Source: Planctomycetota bacterium
GTDB lineage: Bacteria; Planctomycetota; Phycisphaerae; Sedimentisphaerales; Anaerobacaceae
Length of the DNA: 64,000 nucleotides
Direction of reading: 5' to 3'
NCBI GenBank assembly: GCA_019456145.1
Contig: VRUL01000006.1
Location: 128,423-192,422 of the forward strand
The notes beneath the pieces are model-generated. The model worked only from the letters and a program-made list of their open reading frames with translations. It had not been told where the DNA came from and ran no database searches. A program made the translations under genes and the position numbers. The number at the start of each line of letters is the position of its first letter. The stretch's first letter is position 1. Below, piece after piece: positions 51,824 to 60,602 of the stretch.

Positions 51824-52156
51824 CTATCCTACGACAACTGCCGTACCATTGGCCGAAGCCATTATGAGCGACTTGTTTTTCGCACCGATGTTATCGTAGT
51901 CCAGGGCGAAACCAACGATCGCGTTTGCGCCAAGTTTCATGGCTTCTTCTTTGGCTTCGGCAATAACATCGTCCTGCATAGCCTTCATAACTTCCTGATA
52001 TGAGCCCGACCGGCCGCCGACTATGTCGCGAAATGACGTAAAAAAGTCACGGATAATATTTACCGCTCGAACGTTACGAACGATTACGATACCCTTATAT
52101 TCCTTGATTTTGATACCGTCAAGAATCGGCGTTGTGAAAATTTGTACATCATCCAT
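51824..52156 (-). CDS. YbjQ/UPF0145 family protein
   Basis: A 110-residue protein. ATG 52156 follows AAAGGATG. The fold signature is VQIFTTPILDGIKIKEYKGI, then NVRAVNIIRDFFTSFRDIVG, YQEVMKAMQDDVIAEAKEEA and GANAIVGFALDYDNIG, all typical of YbjQ proteins, which form pentamers and are annotated as possible heavy-metal binders. No metal-ligand cluster of Cys or His is visible in this copy. It lies 98 bp upstream of the DUF1080 gene on the same strand. Confidence 0.85.
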   Translation of the reverse strand: MDDVQIFTTPILDGIKIKEYKGIVIVRNVRAVNIIRDFFTSFRDIVGGRSGSYQEVMKAMQDDVIAEAKEEAMKLGANAIVGFALDYDNIGAKNKSLIMASANGTAVVVG

Positions 52157-52307
52157 TTCAGATATCCATCCTTTCACTTTTAACAGGTTTTTACCGTTTC
52201 AATTCATTCAGCCACGCACCTGAGCCCCGGCAAGAGAGCGGCTCGTTCGAGGATGGATATTAGAACAGCCCTTCAAAGAAATGTCAATCTTGATATTCCC
52301 CTCCCGG

Positions 52308-52373
52308 TCATTGCGAGCACAACGAAGCGATGCGGGGCAAGCTTAGCAGCAAGGGCGTGGCTGATTCGGGAAC
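52308..52373 (-). pseudogene. PEP-CTERM remnant, second copy
   Basis: The minus strand reads VPESATPLLLSLPRIASLCS then Q and a stop. VPESATPLLLSLPR aligns with TPEPATLFLLGLPR at 24572-24612, and the DNA between them is alike over about 40 bases. The stop side runs into an attgcgagcacaacgaagc type repeat. No exported domain precedes it. Confidence 0.5.
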
Positions 52374-52390
52374 AAACACAAAATTATCAC

Positions 52391-52420
52391 TTTACAAATT
52401 TTTGAAAAGTGCAGTATATT
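52391..52420 (+). promoter_or_regulatory. probable promoter of the esterase gene
   Basis: TTTACA, an 18-bp spacer and TATATT, each 5 of 6 to consensus, 110 bp before the start at 52530. Confidence 0.45.
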
Positions 52421-52529
52421 TAACAATGCTGGTTGGGCAGGTACACTTCATGTACGGCGTGTCTTAGCAGCCGCTTGCACCAGACAAAGCTCTGTTGAAA
52501 TTGTGGGAAATTGATAAAGGATTATTAAT

Positions 52530-53783
52530 ATGGTTTTACAAAATCTGCGACTGAGGTGCTTCTTCTATGTTTTGGCGTTCTTGCTGGCTAATCCTGGCTG
52601 CTCTGTACTCCCACAGGAAAGTAACATTATTCGTCCGGCCAAATCCCTGCCGCCTACAACTCCATGGGACTTGATTGCTTTGAGCAAAGTGCCCCATTAC
52701 CAATGGTCTCAGCGAGAGGGACAAATATGGTCGCTTTTCTATCAGGGGCCAAATTATAAGGGTAAATCAACGCGAGTGTTTGCTTATTATGCCAGCCCGG
52801 ACACGTTGGAAAAAAAGAATATGAACACTCAACGCTTCCCGGCAGTTGTATTGGTTCACGGTGGGGGAGGAACAGCTTTCAAGGAATGGGTCCAGCTATG
52901 GGCCGAGCGTGGTTACGCTGCAATTGCTATGGATCTGGCTGGTTGCGGCCCTGACCGTAAACGGCTTCAGGATGGAGGCCCGGGCCAGGACCATGCAGAC
53001 AAATTCGGTACTATCGATGAACCTGCGCAAGACCAGTGGACCTACCACGCCGTTGCCAATGTCATTTTGGCCCATTCGCTTATCCGAAGCTTTGATGAAG
53101 TCGATGCTGAACGTACTGCTGTTACAGGAATCAGTTGGGGTGGATATCTGACGTGTATCGTTGCGGGTTTGGATAATCGTTTTAAAGCGGCGGTCCCTGT
53201 GTATGGCTGTGGCTTCCTGCACGACAACAGCACCTGGCTGAATGAATTTGCCAAAATGACACCTCAACAAAAAGCAAAATGGGTCCGCCTCTGGGAGCCG
53301 TCGATGTATATCGGTTCGGCCTCAATGCCCGTGTTCTTTGTGAACGGCACTAATGATTTTGCATATTCCCTCGACAGTTATGCAAAAACGTATGGCTTGG
53401 TTAAGAGCGACCGCAACTTTCGGATAACGGTCGATATGCCCCACGGCCATCCACAGGGCTGGGCTCCAATCGAAATAGGCCTCTTTATCGATGAGCATTT
53501 GAACAACGGATTGCCCCTTCCAGAGATTCTGCGACCACAGTCCGGCAATAACCAGATTCGTGCAAAGGTCAGAACAGAAACGAAATTAGTCTCTGCTTCC
53601 CTTCATTACACAACCGGTACAGGTCCCATCAACAAGCGTAAATGGCAGACTCTTTCAGGTCACCTCGAAGGGGCTTCTATTGTAACTACACCGCCGCCCG
53701 AAGAGGCTACTGTTTGGTTCCTAACGATAAAAGATGAGCGGGGAGTGATTGTATCCAGTGAGATTATGTTAGCCCAAAAATGA
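52530..53783 (+). CDS. secreted alpha/beta-hydrolase (acetyl-xylan-esterase-like)
   Basis: A 417-residue protein. AAAGGATT precedes the ATG. The N-terminal signal ends in a lipobox (LLANPGC), so it is a lipoprotein or exported. Alpha/beta-hydrolase motifs are the oxyanion HGGGGTAFKEW, the nucleophile Ser in VTGISWGGYL, Asp in FVNGTNDFAYS and His in DMPHGHPQGW. The AEEGYAAIAMDL-type strand (ERGYAAIAMDLAGCGPDR) resembles acetyl xylan esterases and dienelactone hydrolases. A C-terminal beta domain follows (TKLVSASLHYTTG). It likely deacetylates polysaccharide. The racemase gene follows by 48 bp on the same strand. Confidence 0.82.
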   Translation: MVLQNLRLRCFFYVLAFLLANPGCSVLPQESNIIRPAKSLPPTTPWDLIALSKVPHYQWSQREGQIWSLFYQGPNYKGKSTRVFAYYASPDTLEKKNMNTQRFPAVVLVHGGGGTAFKEWVQLWAERGYAAIAMDLAGCGPDRKRLQDGGPGQDHADKFGTIDEPAQDQWTYHAVANVILAHSLIRSFDEVDAERTAVTGISWGGYLTCIVAGLDNRFKAAVPVYGCGFLHDNSTWLNEFAKMTPQQKAKWVRLWEPSMYIGSASMPVFFVNGTNDFAYSLDSYAKTYGLVKSDRNFRITVDMPHGHPQGWAPIEIGLFIDEHLNNGLPLPEILRPQSGNNQIRAKVRTETKLVSASLHYTTGTGPINKRKWQTLSGHLEGASIVTTPPPEEATVWFLTIKDERGVIVSSEIMLAQK

Positions 53784-53831
53784 TGTGATCGCCGGTAATC
53801 CGGGGAATTTCTTTGCAGGTAAGGAACAACC

Positions 53832-55379
53832 ATGAAAAAGAAAATACTCATACTGTTTGTATTGTTGTTTAGTTTGATATTGCTGACGACATGTACCCGG
53901 CAGGGCGGTCTAACGGTCGAGCAAAGCGCGCCTTCAATAGTGGAACTGGTCAAACAGGGTGAATCGGAACTCTTTACGGTCCCCTTTGACCGTTATGAGG
54001 CTGAGACGAAACCGCTTCCAATCGGAATATTCGACTCCGGCATTGGAGGTCTCACCGTGCTCACAGCTATCCTGGAGATCGATGCCTTTAACAACATTAC
54101 TCACAAGCCAGTCCCGGACGGCCGACTCGATTTCGAGAACGAGCGTTTTGTGTACCTGGGCGACCAGGCAAACATGCCCTACGGAAACTACCCGTCTGAG
54201 CAAAAGGTTGATTTTCTGCGCGAGCTTATCATAAAGGATGTGGTCTTTCTCCTCGGCCGGCGCTACTGGCTTTGTGCTGATGCGAAAATGCCGCGCAGCG
54301 ATAAACCGCAGGTCAAAGCAATCGTCATCGCGTGCAACACAGCTACCGCTTACGGCCTGGAGCCGGTACGTGATGCGATAAAGCACTGGGACCTGCCTGT
54401 CCATCTCGTTGGTGTTGTCCAGGCCGGTGCCGACGGTGCCATTCAGACGATAAACCAGCCGGGCAAAAGAGGCGCTGTCGCTGTTATGGCCACCGTGGGC
54501 ACATGCACCAGCCGGGGCTACGTGCGCGCAATCAAAAGTGCCGCAGAACAAGCCGGCATCGAGTCCCCGGCAGTGATTCAGCAAGGCTGCCTTGGTCTTG
54601 CCGGCGCCATCGAGGGCGACCCATCGTATATTACCTCGTCCGAACCTCCTGTAACCGTGGAATATCACGGGCCGGCTGTGGGCAACCAGGCAGCGCACAT
54701 TGTTCCTGCGCTGTCTGCACAATATAGCTTTGAGACCAAAGGGCTTTTAGGAGACGTCCACTCACCTGTCACCTGGAAGCTTAATTCTGTAGAGAACTAT
54801 ATCCGCTATCATACCGCGTCCCTGCTGGAACGGTACCGCCGCAGCCCCAATTCAGAGCCAATCAGCACTGTAATCCTGGGCTGCACACATTTTCCTTACC
54901 AGATGGACAGCATCGCGGCATCCTTTGAGCGTCTGCGCAGCTTCCGCAAGGCCGATGGTGACGAGCCCTACAAAAACCTGATTTCCGAAAAGCTTTCTTT
55001 CATCGACCCTGCCCAGCTTACCGCCGCCCATCTTTATAAAGCTCTCGCCGCAGAAAAACTGCTCATCGGAAAGGCTGATGAGTCTATCCTTACCACGGAC
55101 GAGTTCTACATTTCTGTGCCTAACACGTCTCTGGACGATGCCAGGCTGGCAGTCAACGGTGGATTCACCTACGAATACAAGTACGGCCGTGCCCCCGGCA
55201 ACTTCGTCGCCGAGTACGTCAAACGTGTGCCTATGAGCAGTGACAATCTCTCCGCTACTGTTCGCAGGAGCATCAAAACGAACATGCCCGCTGTATGGAA
55301 TCGGCTCGTCACGTTCAGCCAAAAAAGTCCGCGAACTAAAGGCCTGCCGCCATCAGCACGGATTAGGTCCGACAACTGA
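53832..55379 (+). CDS. lipoprotein homologue of glutamate/aspartate racemase
   Basis: A 515-residue protein. The first 21 residues form a lipoprotein signal (ILILFVLLFSLILLTTC), so unlike normal MurI it should be exported. The racemase motifs are intact: LPIGIFDSGIGGLTVLTAIL, VIACNTATAYG with the first catalytic Cys and LGCTHFPYQ with the second. MurI is about 270 residues; here extra segments lie between motifs and about 100 residues follow. Possible roles are cell-wall or D-amino-acid metabolism in the periplasm. Base composition is higher in GC than neighbours. It follows the esterase closely. Confidence 0.85.
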   Translation: MKKKILILFVLLFSLILLTTCTRQGGLTVEQSAPSIVELVKQGESELFTVPFDRYEAETKPLPIGIFDSGIGGLTVLTAILEIDAFNNITHKPVPDGRLDFENERFVYLGDQANMPYGNYPSEQKVDFLRELIIKDVVFLLGRRYWLCADAKMPRSDKPQVKAIVIACNTATAYGLEPVRDAIKHWDLPVHLVGVVQAGADGAIQTINQPGKRGAVAVMATVGTCTSRGYVRAIKSAAEQAGIESPAVIQQGCLGLAGAIEGDPSYITSSEPPVTVEYHGPAVGNQAAHIVPALSAQYSFETKGLLGDVHSPVTWKLNSVENYIRYHTASLLERYRRSPNSEPISTVILGCTHFPYQMDSIAASFERLRSFRKADGDEPYKNLISEKLSFIDPAQLTAAHLYKALAAEKLLIGKADESILTTDEFYISVPNTSLDDARLAVNGGFTYEYKYGRAPGNFVAEYVKRVPMSSDNLSATVRRSIKTNMPAVWNRLVTFSQKSPRTKGLPPSARIRSDN

Positions 55380-55638
55380 TGCGTTTAAGTTAATCACCTT
55401 CGCTTGAACTGTAACAAGCCGCCTAACAACTCATAGTTGCACCGGTCGAATAAGCCGCATCCGGCTGACCAATCGTCTCGCTGAACACATACGGCTCGCC
55501 ACTGCATTGCCAGCCACTGCCATTTATGGTTCATTTTGGCACTACGTAGAAAAGAAAGGGCCACGAGGGTGTAGCTCGCAGCCCTTTCTTGGATGTCTAA
55601 CCAAGATTATTGAGAATCCTGACTATCATTGGGGCGAT

Positions 55639-58600
55639 TTAGAAGATATGAATCTTGATGTTGCCTCCACCGAGGATCCCCTTTGCCTTGTGTTTGGGAG
55701 TCGGAGGGGCATTTTCCGTATCAGCCACCACGCCCATCCAGATTTCTATCTGGAACGTATCATTAGTGCCGGGTTGGCCATTGTCCTCGGCAGTGACCTT
55801 AAAAGTGTAGGGTCCTTGGCCGTTGACTGTCGCTTCGCCTTTGAAGCGGACCTTAGTAGCGGACTGGACCACCATCCATTCCATACTCGTGCTGTCCAAG
55901 TCGATGCCGCCTGCTTTATACTTGAAGCCCAGGTTGCCGCCCGGGTTACTCACGCCTAACTTATACTTGACAACAAAGCCGAAGTGGGCTTTTGATCTTG
56001 TGTCAGTAACCGCTTGACCGTCGATAAAGCTATCCGCGTCGGGTATGAACCAGCCGCCGCCGGTGGTGAAGCCTGCAATGGGATCATATACGACAACGAT
56101 TATACTATCCGTTGCTGAGTTGCCGCACTGGTCGATAATTGTAACCGTGACCACATAGATACCGGGCACAGTGTATACATGGGTTGCTGTTGTTGACACA
56201 GATGTGGTTGTCGGACTCTGCACTTCAGTGAAGCTGTCACCGAATATCCAGGTTGCATCAACCGATTCTCCACATATCTCGGAGAACACAGCATCAAATG
56301 TCACGCCCGAATTGACAGCCGCCAGCAATGGGTTACCATTGATAGATACGATCCCCGGCGGGGTCGTGTCTACTACTGTGATGGTCTGTGTGCAGCTTGA
56401 ACTGTTACCATATTCGTCTATCGCCGTCCATATACGTGTGAGCGTTCCTGTATTGCCACAGGCTGGCGCCCAGGCATCACTGTGTATGGTCGTTACACCA
56501 CCGCAGGTATCGCTGGCGGTTGCTTGCCCTGTTGCACTTGGACTCGTGTCTGCCGGACATTCAAGCGTCACACTCGGTGGACAGGTGATAACCGGCGGGG
56601 TCGTGTCAACCACTGTTACCGTAGCAGTACACTGGTCTGACGCTCCTTGGTCATCCGTTACCATCAGAGTCACTAAGGTATCTCCGAGTGGATACGGGCC
56701 TGGCGGATCTTGTGTGATGGTAATCGGATCGCCATCGGGATCATAGGAGCCATTGTCAATAGAGACGTCGGCCGTGCAGCCCAGCCCAGCCGAAACGGTT
56801 ACATCCTGGCATACCGCTACCGGCGGCTGGTTAGAGGGCGCGACGTTTACAGTGAACGTAGCAATGGCCGAACAGCTATCGCCGACGCCAACGATAAACA
56901 GTGGATACCGTCCGGGCGGCGTATTTGACGTGGTGCTTATTATCAAGGTTGTCGTAAACGGCAAAGGCACTTGCGAAGACTGGCCAAGGACGGCCGTCAT
57001 TCCTTCCGGCAGACCGCCTGGGAGAAGGGACTTAACACTCAAATCAAATGCCCGTGTGATATCTGCGTCGTCAACACCGGTTACCGTCAATTGCCCGGAT
57101 TCCCCCTGAAGCAAATCAATTCCTGTGGCATCAAGGTCAAGTCGGCACAGTGCCACACCAACCGTGATGGCGCGGGTTGCCGCGTCATTGAGCTCGAACT
57201 GCACAACAGTTGGGCTCACCTTCACCTGTATGACGCGCGTTCCCGCAGCCTGGGGTGTCCATGGCATGCATAAGCTTGCGATTCCACCGCCGGCGGGGAA
57301 GTCGACGTAAGTGTCACCAATGGGAAGTATTTCCAACATATCTCCAATGGGGACAATCTCGCTAACAGTAACAAGCTGATCGGTCAGAGCATCGTTGCCG
57401 AAGTAGTGGATCGTTGCCCCGACACCTATTTCGACACCAGGGAAAGGATTATGGAACAGACCGGTCTGGCATAGTCCATCGCCCAAAAACGAAATATCCT
57501 CGGAGAACAAATACAGGTCGACGAAATCTGGTATTGGTGGTGGGGCGATGGGATCGGGAGCTTGGGGCGGTAGACAGACATAGGAAGTCTCTCCAATGCC
57601 TATCAAAGTGCAGTCATCTACCAATACTTTGACGATGTATGTGCCCGGAGGTTGCGACACTGAAGAGATTCTGATCCGATAGGAGCCGTTTCTGTCGGTG
57701 TGGGCGCCGGTGGCACTCGCCAATGGAGTAGTTGGATCGTCCGCGTTAAACAGCGTAGCCGTGACGGCCCCACATCCGACGGGAACACCAGTTGCCATCG
57801 TGTCCGAGGTCCCGGCGTACACTGCACGACCGGAGACGTCTATTAGGCCTCCGCAACCGCCGCCGATTTCAGTCGTTATGAGAATCTCGGTGCTCGGCTG
57901 GGCCGTGCCCACTTGTATGCCTCTGGTCGCCACATCGTTATCACGATACTGGCTGATTGTCGGCTCTATTGCCACCTCAATGACGTGCTCACCATTTTGG
58001 CCGGGTGTCCACAGAGTAGTAAACTCGACGGTGCCGCCACCGACAAAGTTCACCAACGTCTGACCGATTGTCTCAGATGTGAACCCATCACCTTCCTGAA
58101 TGTGGGCGGTGATGATTACCGGCTGATTTGAAATCGGATCAGCCCCATAATTGTGGATCGTAGTGCGAATACAGACTGTATCCTCCGTAGTGGGCTCACC
58201 TGTAAGTGGAGTCTGGCAATCACTCGCCAGGAACTCGATATCGCACGAACAGACAAACAGGTCGATATTTAATCCTGGAGGCAAGACAGGCGGTGGAGTT
58301 CCCACGCCGGGCGTACCGCCGATGATGCAGTCGGCCTCAGCAAAAATCTCCAGCGGTACTTCCACCACACCGGTCAGACTAAAATCAGTCACCTCAACCA
58401 GAACGCTGTAAGTTCCCGGCCCGGGTGCGCTGATCGGCTGTACAAATGTGCCGGTAGTCAGCGTGTGGACCGTTGAGGCACTGTTTATGAAATTCAAGTT
58501 CTCATCGAAAATTGTCACCGTAACCAGACCGCCCTGTACCGGAAAGTCGAGCACACTGCCCGTGTCGGAAACAAAAAAGTAGTCTGCGCGTCCCGAAACG

Positions 58601-59574
58601 TAGATGACGTCTCCCGTGCAACCCTCGTTGACCGAAGCAGAAACGACAATCACCGCACCTGTGACCGGCAGCGAACCGACTCCAATATAGGTTGCGGTCG
58701 AATTATTAGCGGTCGTCATCTCTTCCCCGCCCTCGAGCAAAACAACTTCGACGCGGATCACGTGGAAGCCTACAACCAATGTACCGCCCGGCAATTCGCT
58801 GGATGCAACGTTGGTCGAAGCTCCAACGGCCAGTCCTCCAGGAACTTCCACAGAGTCCAACAGTGTCGTGCCATCGAAAAAGTTCACAATGAAGGGACCT
58901 GCCGCCGCAGCACCCACGTTCGAGACGGTAGCGGAAATCGTAAACGCCTCGGCCTCATCAAGTGGAGGCGACCCGTTCGTTCCGGTTACTACGATACTTC
59001 CGCCGGTCGTAACAGGTGTCAGGTCCGGCAAAAGGTCGCCGGTAACCTGAATATTCAAGTGACCTGAGACCTCACTGGCCTGGCCTTCACCTATCAATGT
59101 CACTATACCGGTCTCTACAACTTCCAATTCGCCGCTGGTGATTCCCACGGTCAAATCGGCTATTTGCCCGGGATCCACTGTCACCGGCAGCGGAGTAAGA
59201 ACTTGAACATCTACAACAGTAAAGCCGCTAATCTCAACATCCATAATCTTTAGCGAACACAGACTTGTATTCTCAATCTGTATGACATGCCCAACGGTAG
59301 ATAAGGGCTCGAGAATCACCGACGTTGAATCCTCCACAAAGCTGATGTCCTGTCCGGGATTGGCAGCAGTTGGATAATCCTCACATAAATCTCCTAAACC
59401 ATCTCCATCTTCATCTGCTTGATCCGGATTATAAATAAATGGACAGTTATCACATGCATCTCCACCGTCACCCAAATAGCCATAACCTGCTAAACTGCCT
59501 TGATGATATTGTTGAACTTCTTCTGCAGTTAAGGCCCTGTCGTAGATTACAACTTCGTCAAGCAGACCATCCCA
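55639..59574 (-). CDS. C-terminal part of a giant secreted adhesin-like protein (after in-frame TGA)
   Basis: This is the continuation, in the same frame, of the gene starting at 60294. The first codons finish the LamG domain (WDGLLDEVVIYDRALTAEEV), and the next start-like codon is only a TTG. Then a thrombospondin type-3 calcium repeat (GDACDNCPFIYNPDQADEDG), several CARDB-type beta domains (PLDEAEAFTISATVSNVGAA; two copies of a VDLYLF / IDLFVC module), a HYR segment (DTTPPVITCPPSVTLECPAD), a PKD domain (WIFGDSFTEV, HVYTVPGIYVVTVTIIDQCG) and a terminal beta domain (GGGWFIPDADSFIDGQ, KAHFGFVVKYKLG, NGQGPYTFKVTAEDNGQPGT). Such proteins are surface or matrix adhesins. The full gene would encode about 1551 residues. 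Confidence 0.82.
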   Translation of the reverse strand, partial: WDGLLDEVVIYDRALTAEEVQQYHQGSLAGYGYLGDGGDACDNCPFIYNPDQADEDGDGLGDLCEDYPTAANPGQDISFVEDSTSVILEPLSTVGHVIQIENTSLCSLKIMDVEISGFTVVDVQVLTPLPVTVDPGQIADLTVGITSGELEVVETGIVTLIGEGQASEVSGHLNIQVTGDLLPDLTPVTTGGSIVVTGTNGSPPLDEAEAFTISATVSNVGAAAAGPFIVNFFDGTTLLDSVEVPGGLAVGASTNVASSELPGGTLVVGFHVIRVEVVLLEGGEEMTTANNSTATYIGVGSLPVTGAVIVVSASVNEGCTGDVIYVSGRADYFFVSDTGSVLDFPVQGGLVTVTIFDENLNFINSASTVHTLTTGTFVQPISAPGPGTYSVLVEVTDFSLTGVVEVPLEIFAEADCIIGGTPGVGTPPPVLPPGLNIDLFVCSCDIEFLASDCQTPLTGEPTTEDTVCIRTTIHNYGADPISNQPVIITAHIQEGDGFTSETIGQTLVNFVGGGTVEFTTLWTPGQNGEHVIEVAIEPTISQYRDNDVATRGIQVGTAQPSTEILITTEIGGGCGGLIDVSGRAVYAGTSDTMATGVPVGCGAVTATLFNADDPTTPLASATGAHTDRNGSYRIRISSVSQPPGTYIVKVLVDDCTLIGIGETSYVCLPPQAPDPIAPPPIPDFVDLYLFSEDISFLGDGLCQTGLFHNPFPGVEIGVGATIHYFGNDALTDQLVTVSEIVPIGDMLEILPIGDTYVDFPAGGGIASLCMPWTPQAAGTRVIQVKVSPTVVQFELNDAATRAITVGVALCRLDLDATGIDLLQGESGQLTVTGVDDADITRAFDLSVKSLLPGGLPEGMTAVLGQSSQVPLPFTTTLIISTTSNTPPGRYPLFIVGVGDSCSAIATFTVNVAPSNQPPVAVCQDVTVSAGLGCTADVSIDNGSYDPDGDPITITQDPPGPYPLGDTLVTLMVTDDQGASDQCTATVTVVDTTPPVITCPPSVTLECPADTSPSATGQATASDTCGGVTTIHSDAWAPACGNTGTLTRIWTAIDEYGNSSSCTQTITVVDTTPPGIVSINGNPLLAAVNSGVTFDAVFSEICGESVDATWIFGDSFTEVQSPTTTSVSTTATHVYTVPGIYVVTVTIIDQCGNSATDSIIVVVYDPIAGFTTGGGWFIPDADSFIDGQAVTDTRSKAHFGFVVKYKLGVSNPGGNLGFKYKAGGIDLDSTSMEWMVVQSATKVRFKGEATVNGQGPYTFKVTAEDNGQPGTNDTFQIEIWMGVVADTENAPPTPKHKAKGILGGGNIKIHIF

Positions 59575-59577
59575 TCA
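59575..59577 (-). other. in-frame TGA interrupting the gene
   Basis: The codons read GGC AGC ACG TGA TGG GAT GGT. The reading frame before and after is the same, and the LamG domain continues straight across. Other genes in the window use TGA as a normal stop. Confidence 0.85.
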
Positions 59578-60294
59578 CGTGCTGCCGGTATCTTTGCCGC
59601 CCGCGCCAACAATCAACTTCGTGTAGCCCGTCAAGGTGCCGGCTCGGGGAGGCTGATTTGTATACGAATTATCTAACTGCCCGTTGATGTATATTTTGAC
59701 GAGTTCGCCACTCTGCCAGGTCATCACAATGTGTTGCCAGCAGGTAGTCTGAACACTGTCGGAACTCTCCACTTCGTGTATACCGTCGGTCGATGTGATC
59801 CCACACTTGATAACATTATAGCGGCCGCTCATTGCGCCATCTTTGTCATAGCGCATGTCTCTGTTGTCAGTGCGATCGGGGTCGGTACAGATGAGAGCAC
59901 CGCTATCTGTTCCAATCACGTTAGACTTGCACCAGAGGGAGAACGTCACGGCGTTCAAACCATTTAAGGAGGCTCCGATACCCTCATTGACCACGTACTG
60001 ACCGGTACCGTCGAAGCTCAATGCTCCGCCGACTTGACCGGTAGTCCATTGTGCTCCATAAACAGCACCGTGATTTTGGCCGACCGAATCGTATGCTGTT
60101 GATCCACTTACTTCATCAAACTTCCAATAAGAGATTATGCCCTCAGGCATATCGCTGTCCTCCTGTTCCGGATTCGGCGTAAGGGGGCAGTTGTCGTCCA
60201 AGTCTGGTATGCCATCGTTGTCCGTGTCCGTTGCGCTTACCCATGCAGGTGTGGCAAGTATAAGCACTGCCAAAACTAAGATAATCTTTTTCAT
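59578..60294 (-). CDS. N-terminal part of the giant secreted protein (TSP3 and LamG)
   Basis: 239 codons before the TGA. AGGTAGG precedes ATG 60294, which opens the signal peptide (KKIILVLAVLILATPAWVSA). A thrombospondin type-3 repeat follows (DTDNDGIPDLDDNCPLTPNP), then a LamG domain starting ISYWKFDEVSGSTAYDSVGQ and reaching GYTKLIVGAGGKDTGST, where the TGA falls about 25 residues short of the LamG end. LamG domains bind carbohydrates. It lies 308 bp downstream of the subtilase on the same strand, with a terminator in between. Confidence 0.82.
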
Positions 60295-60533
60295 GATTCT
60301 ACCTACCTTTCTTAATGTGTTTCCGTAGTTTCCTCTTATGCTGCGAATCTCTCGCAGCCAACAGAATGTAATTTTTGAATCCATTCAAGTAAATGCAATC
60401 CGTCTGATTAGCTACAACATTGTTCCATAAGCATTACCTCTACTTCTTACACATAATATTCCTCCCTTCAGAGTTAAACGGTTACGGCATTGTGTAAATA
60501 AGCGTCTAAAGGCACACAATTCCAAAACATAAA

Positions 60534-60571
60534 ACAAAATCCCCCGAAACCGGAGCATCGAGGGATTTTGT
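60534..60571 (-). terminator. intrinsic terminator for the subtilase gene
   Basis: ACAAAATCCC / GGGATTTTGT, 10 bp perfect, with an inner CG-pairing loop; on the minus strand a T run follows. It starts 31 bp past the subtilase stop. Confidence 0.7.
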
Positions 60572-60602
60572 AAGGCGGTATTTTGTAGTGCCCTTTACGG
60601 AG

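Noticed and set aside
55507-55959. Plus-strand frame at the 3' end of the giant protein gene
   Set aside because: It runs antisense to clear PKD and terminal beta-domain coding sequence.
59575-59577. Selenocysteine or stop-codon reassignment at the TGA
   Set aside because: A sugar-binding LamG strand has no need for selenocysteine, and other genes in the window end normally in TGA.
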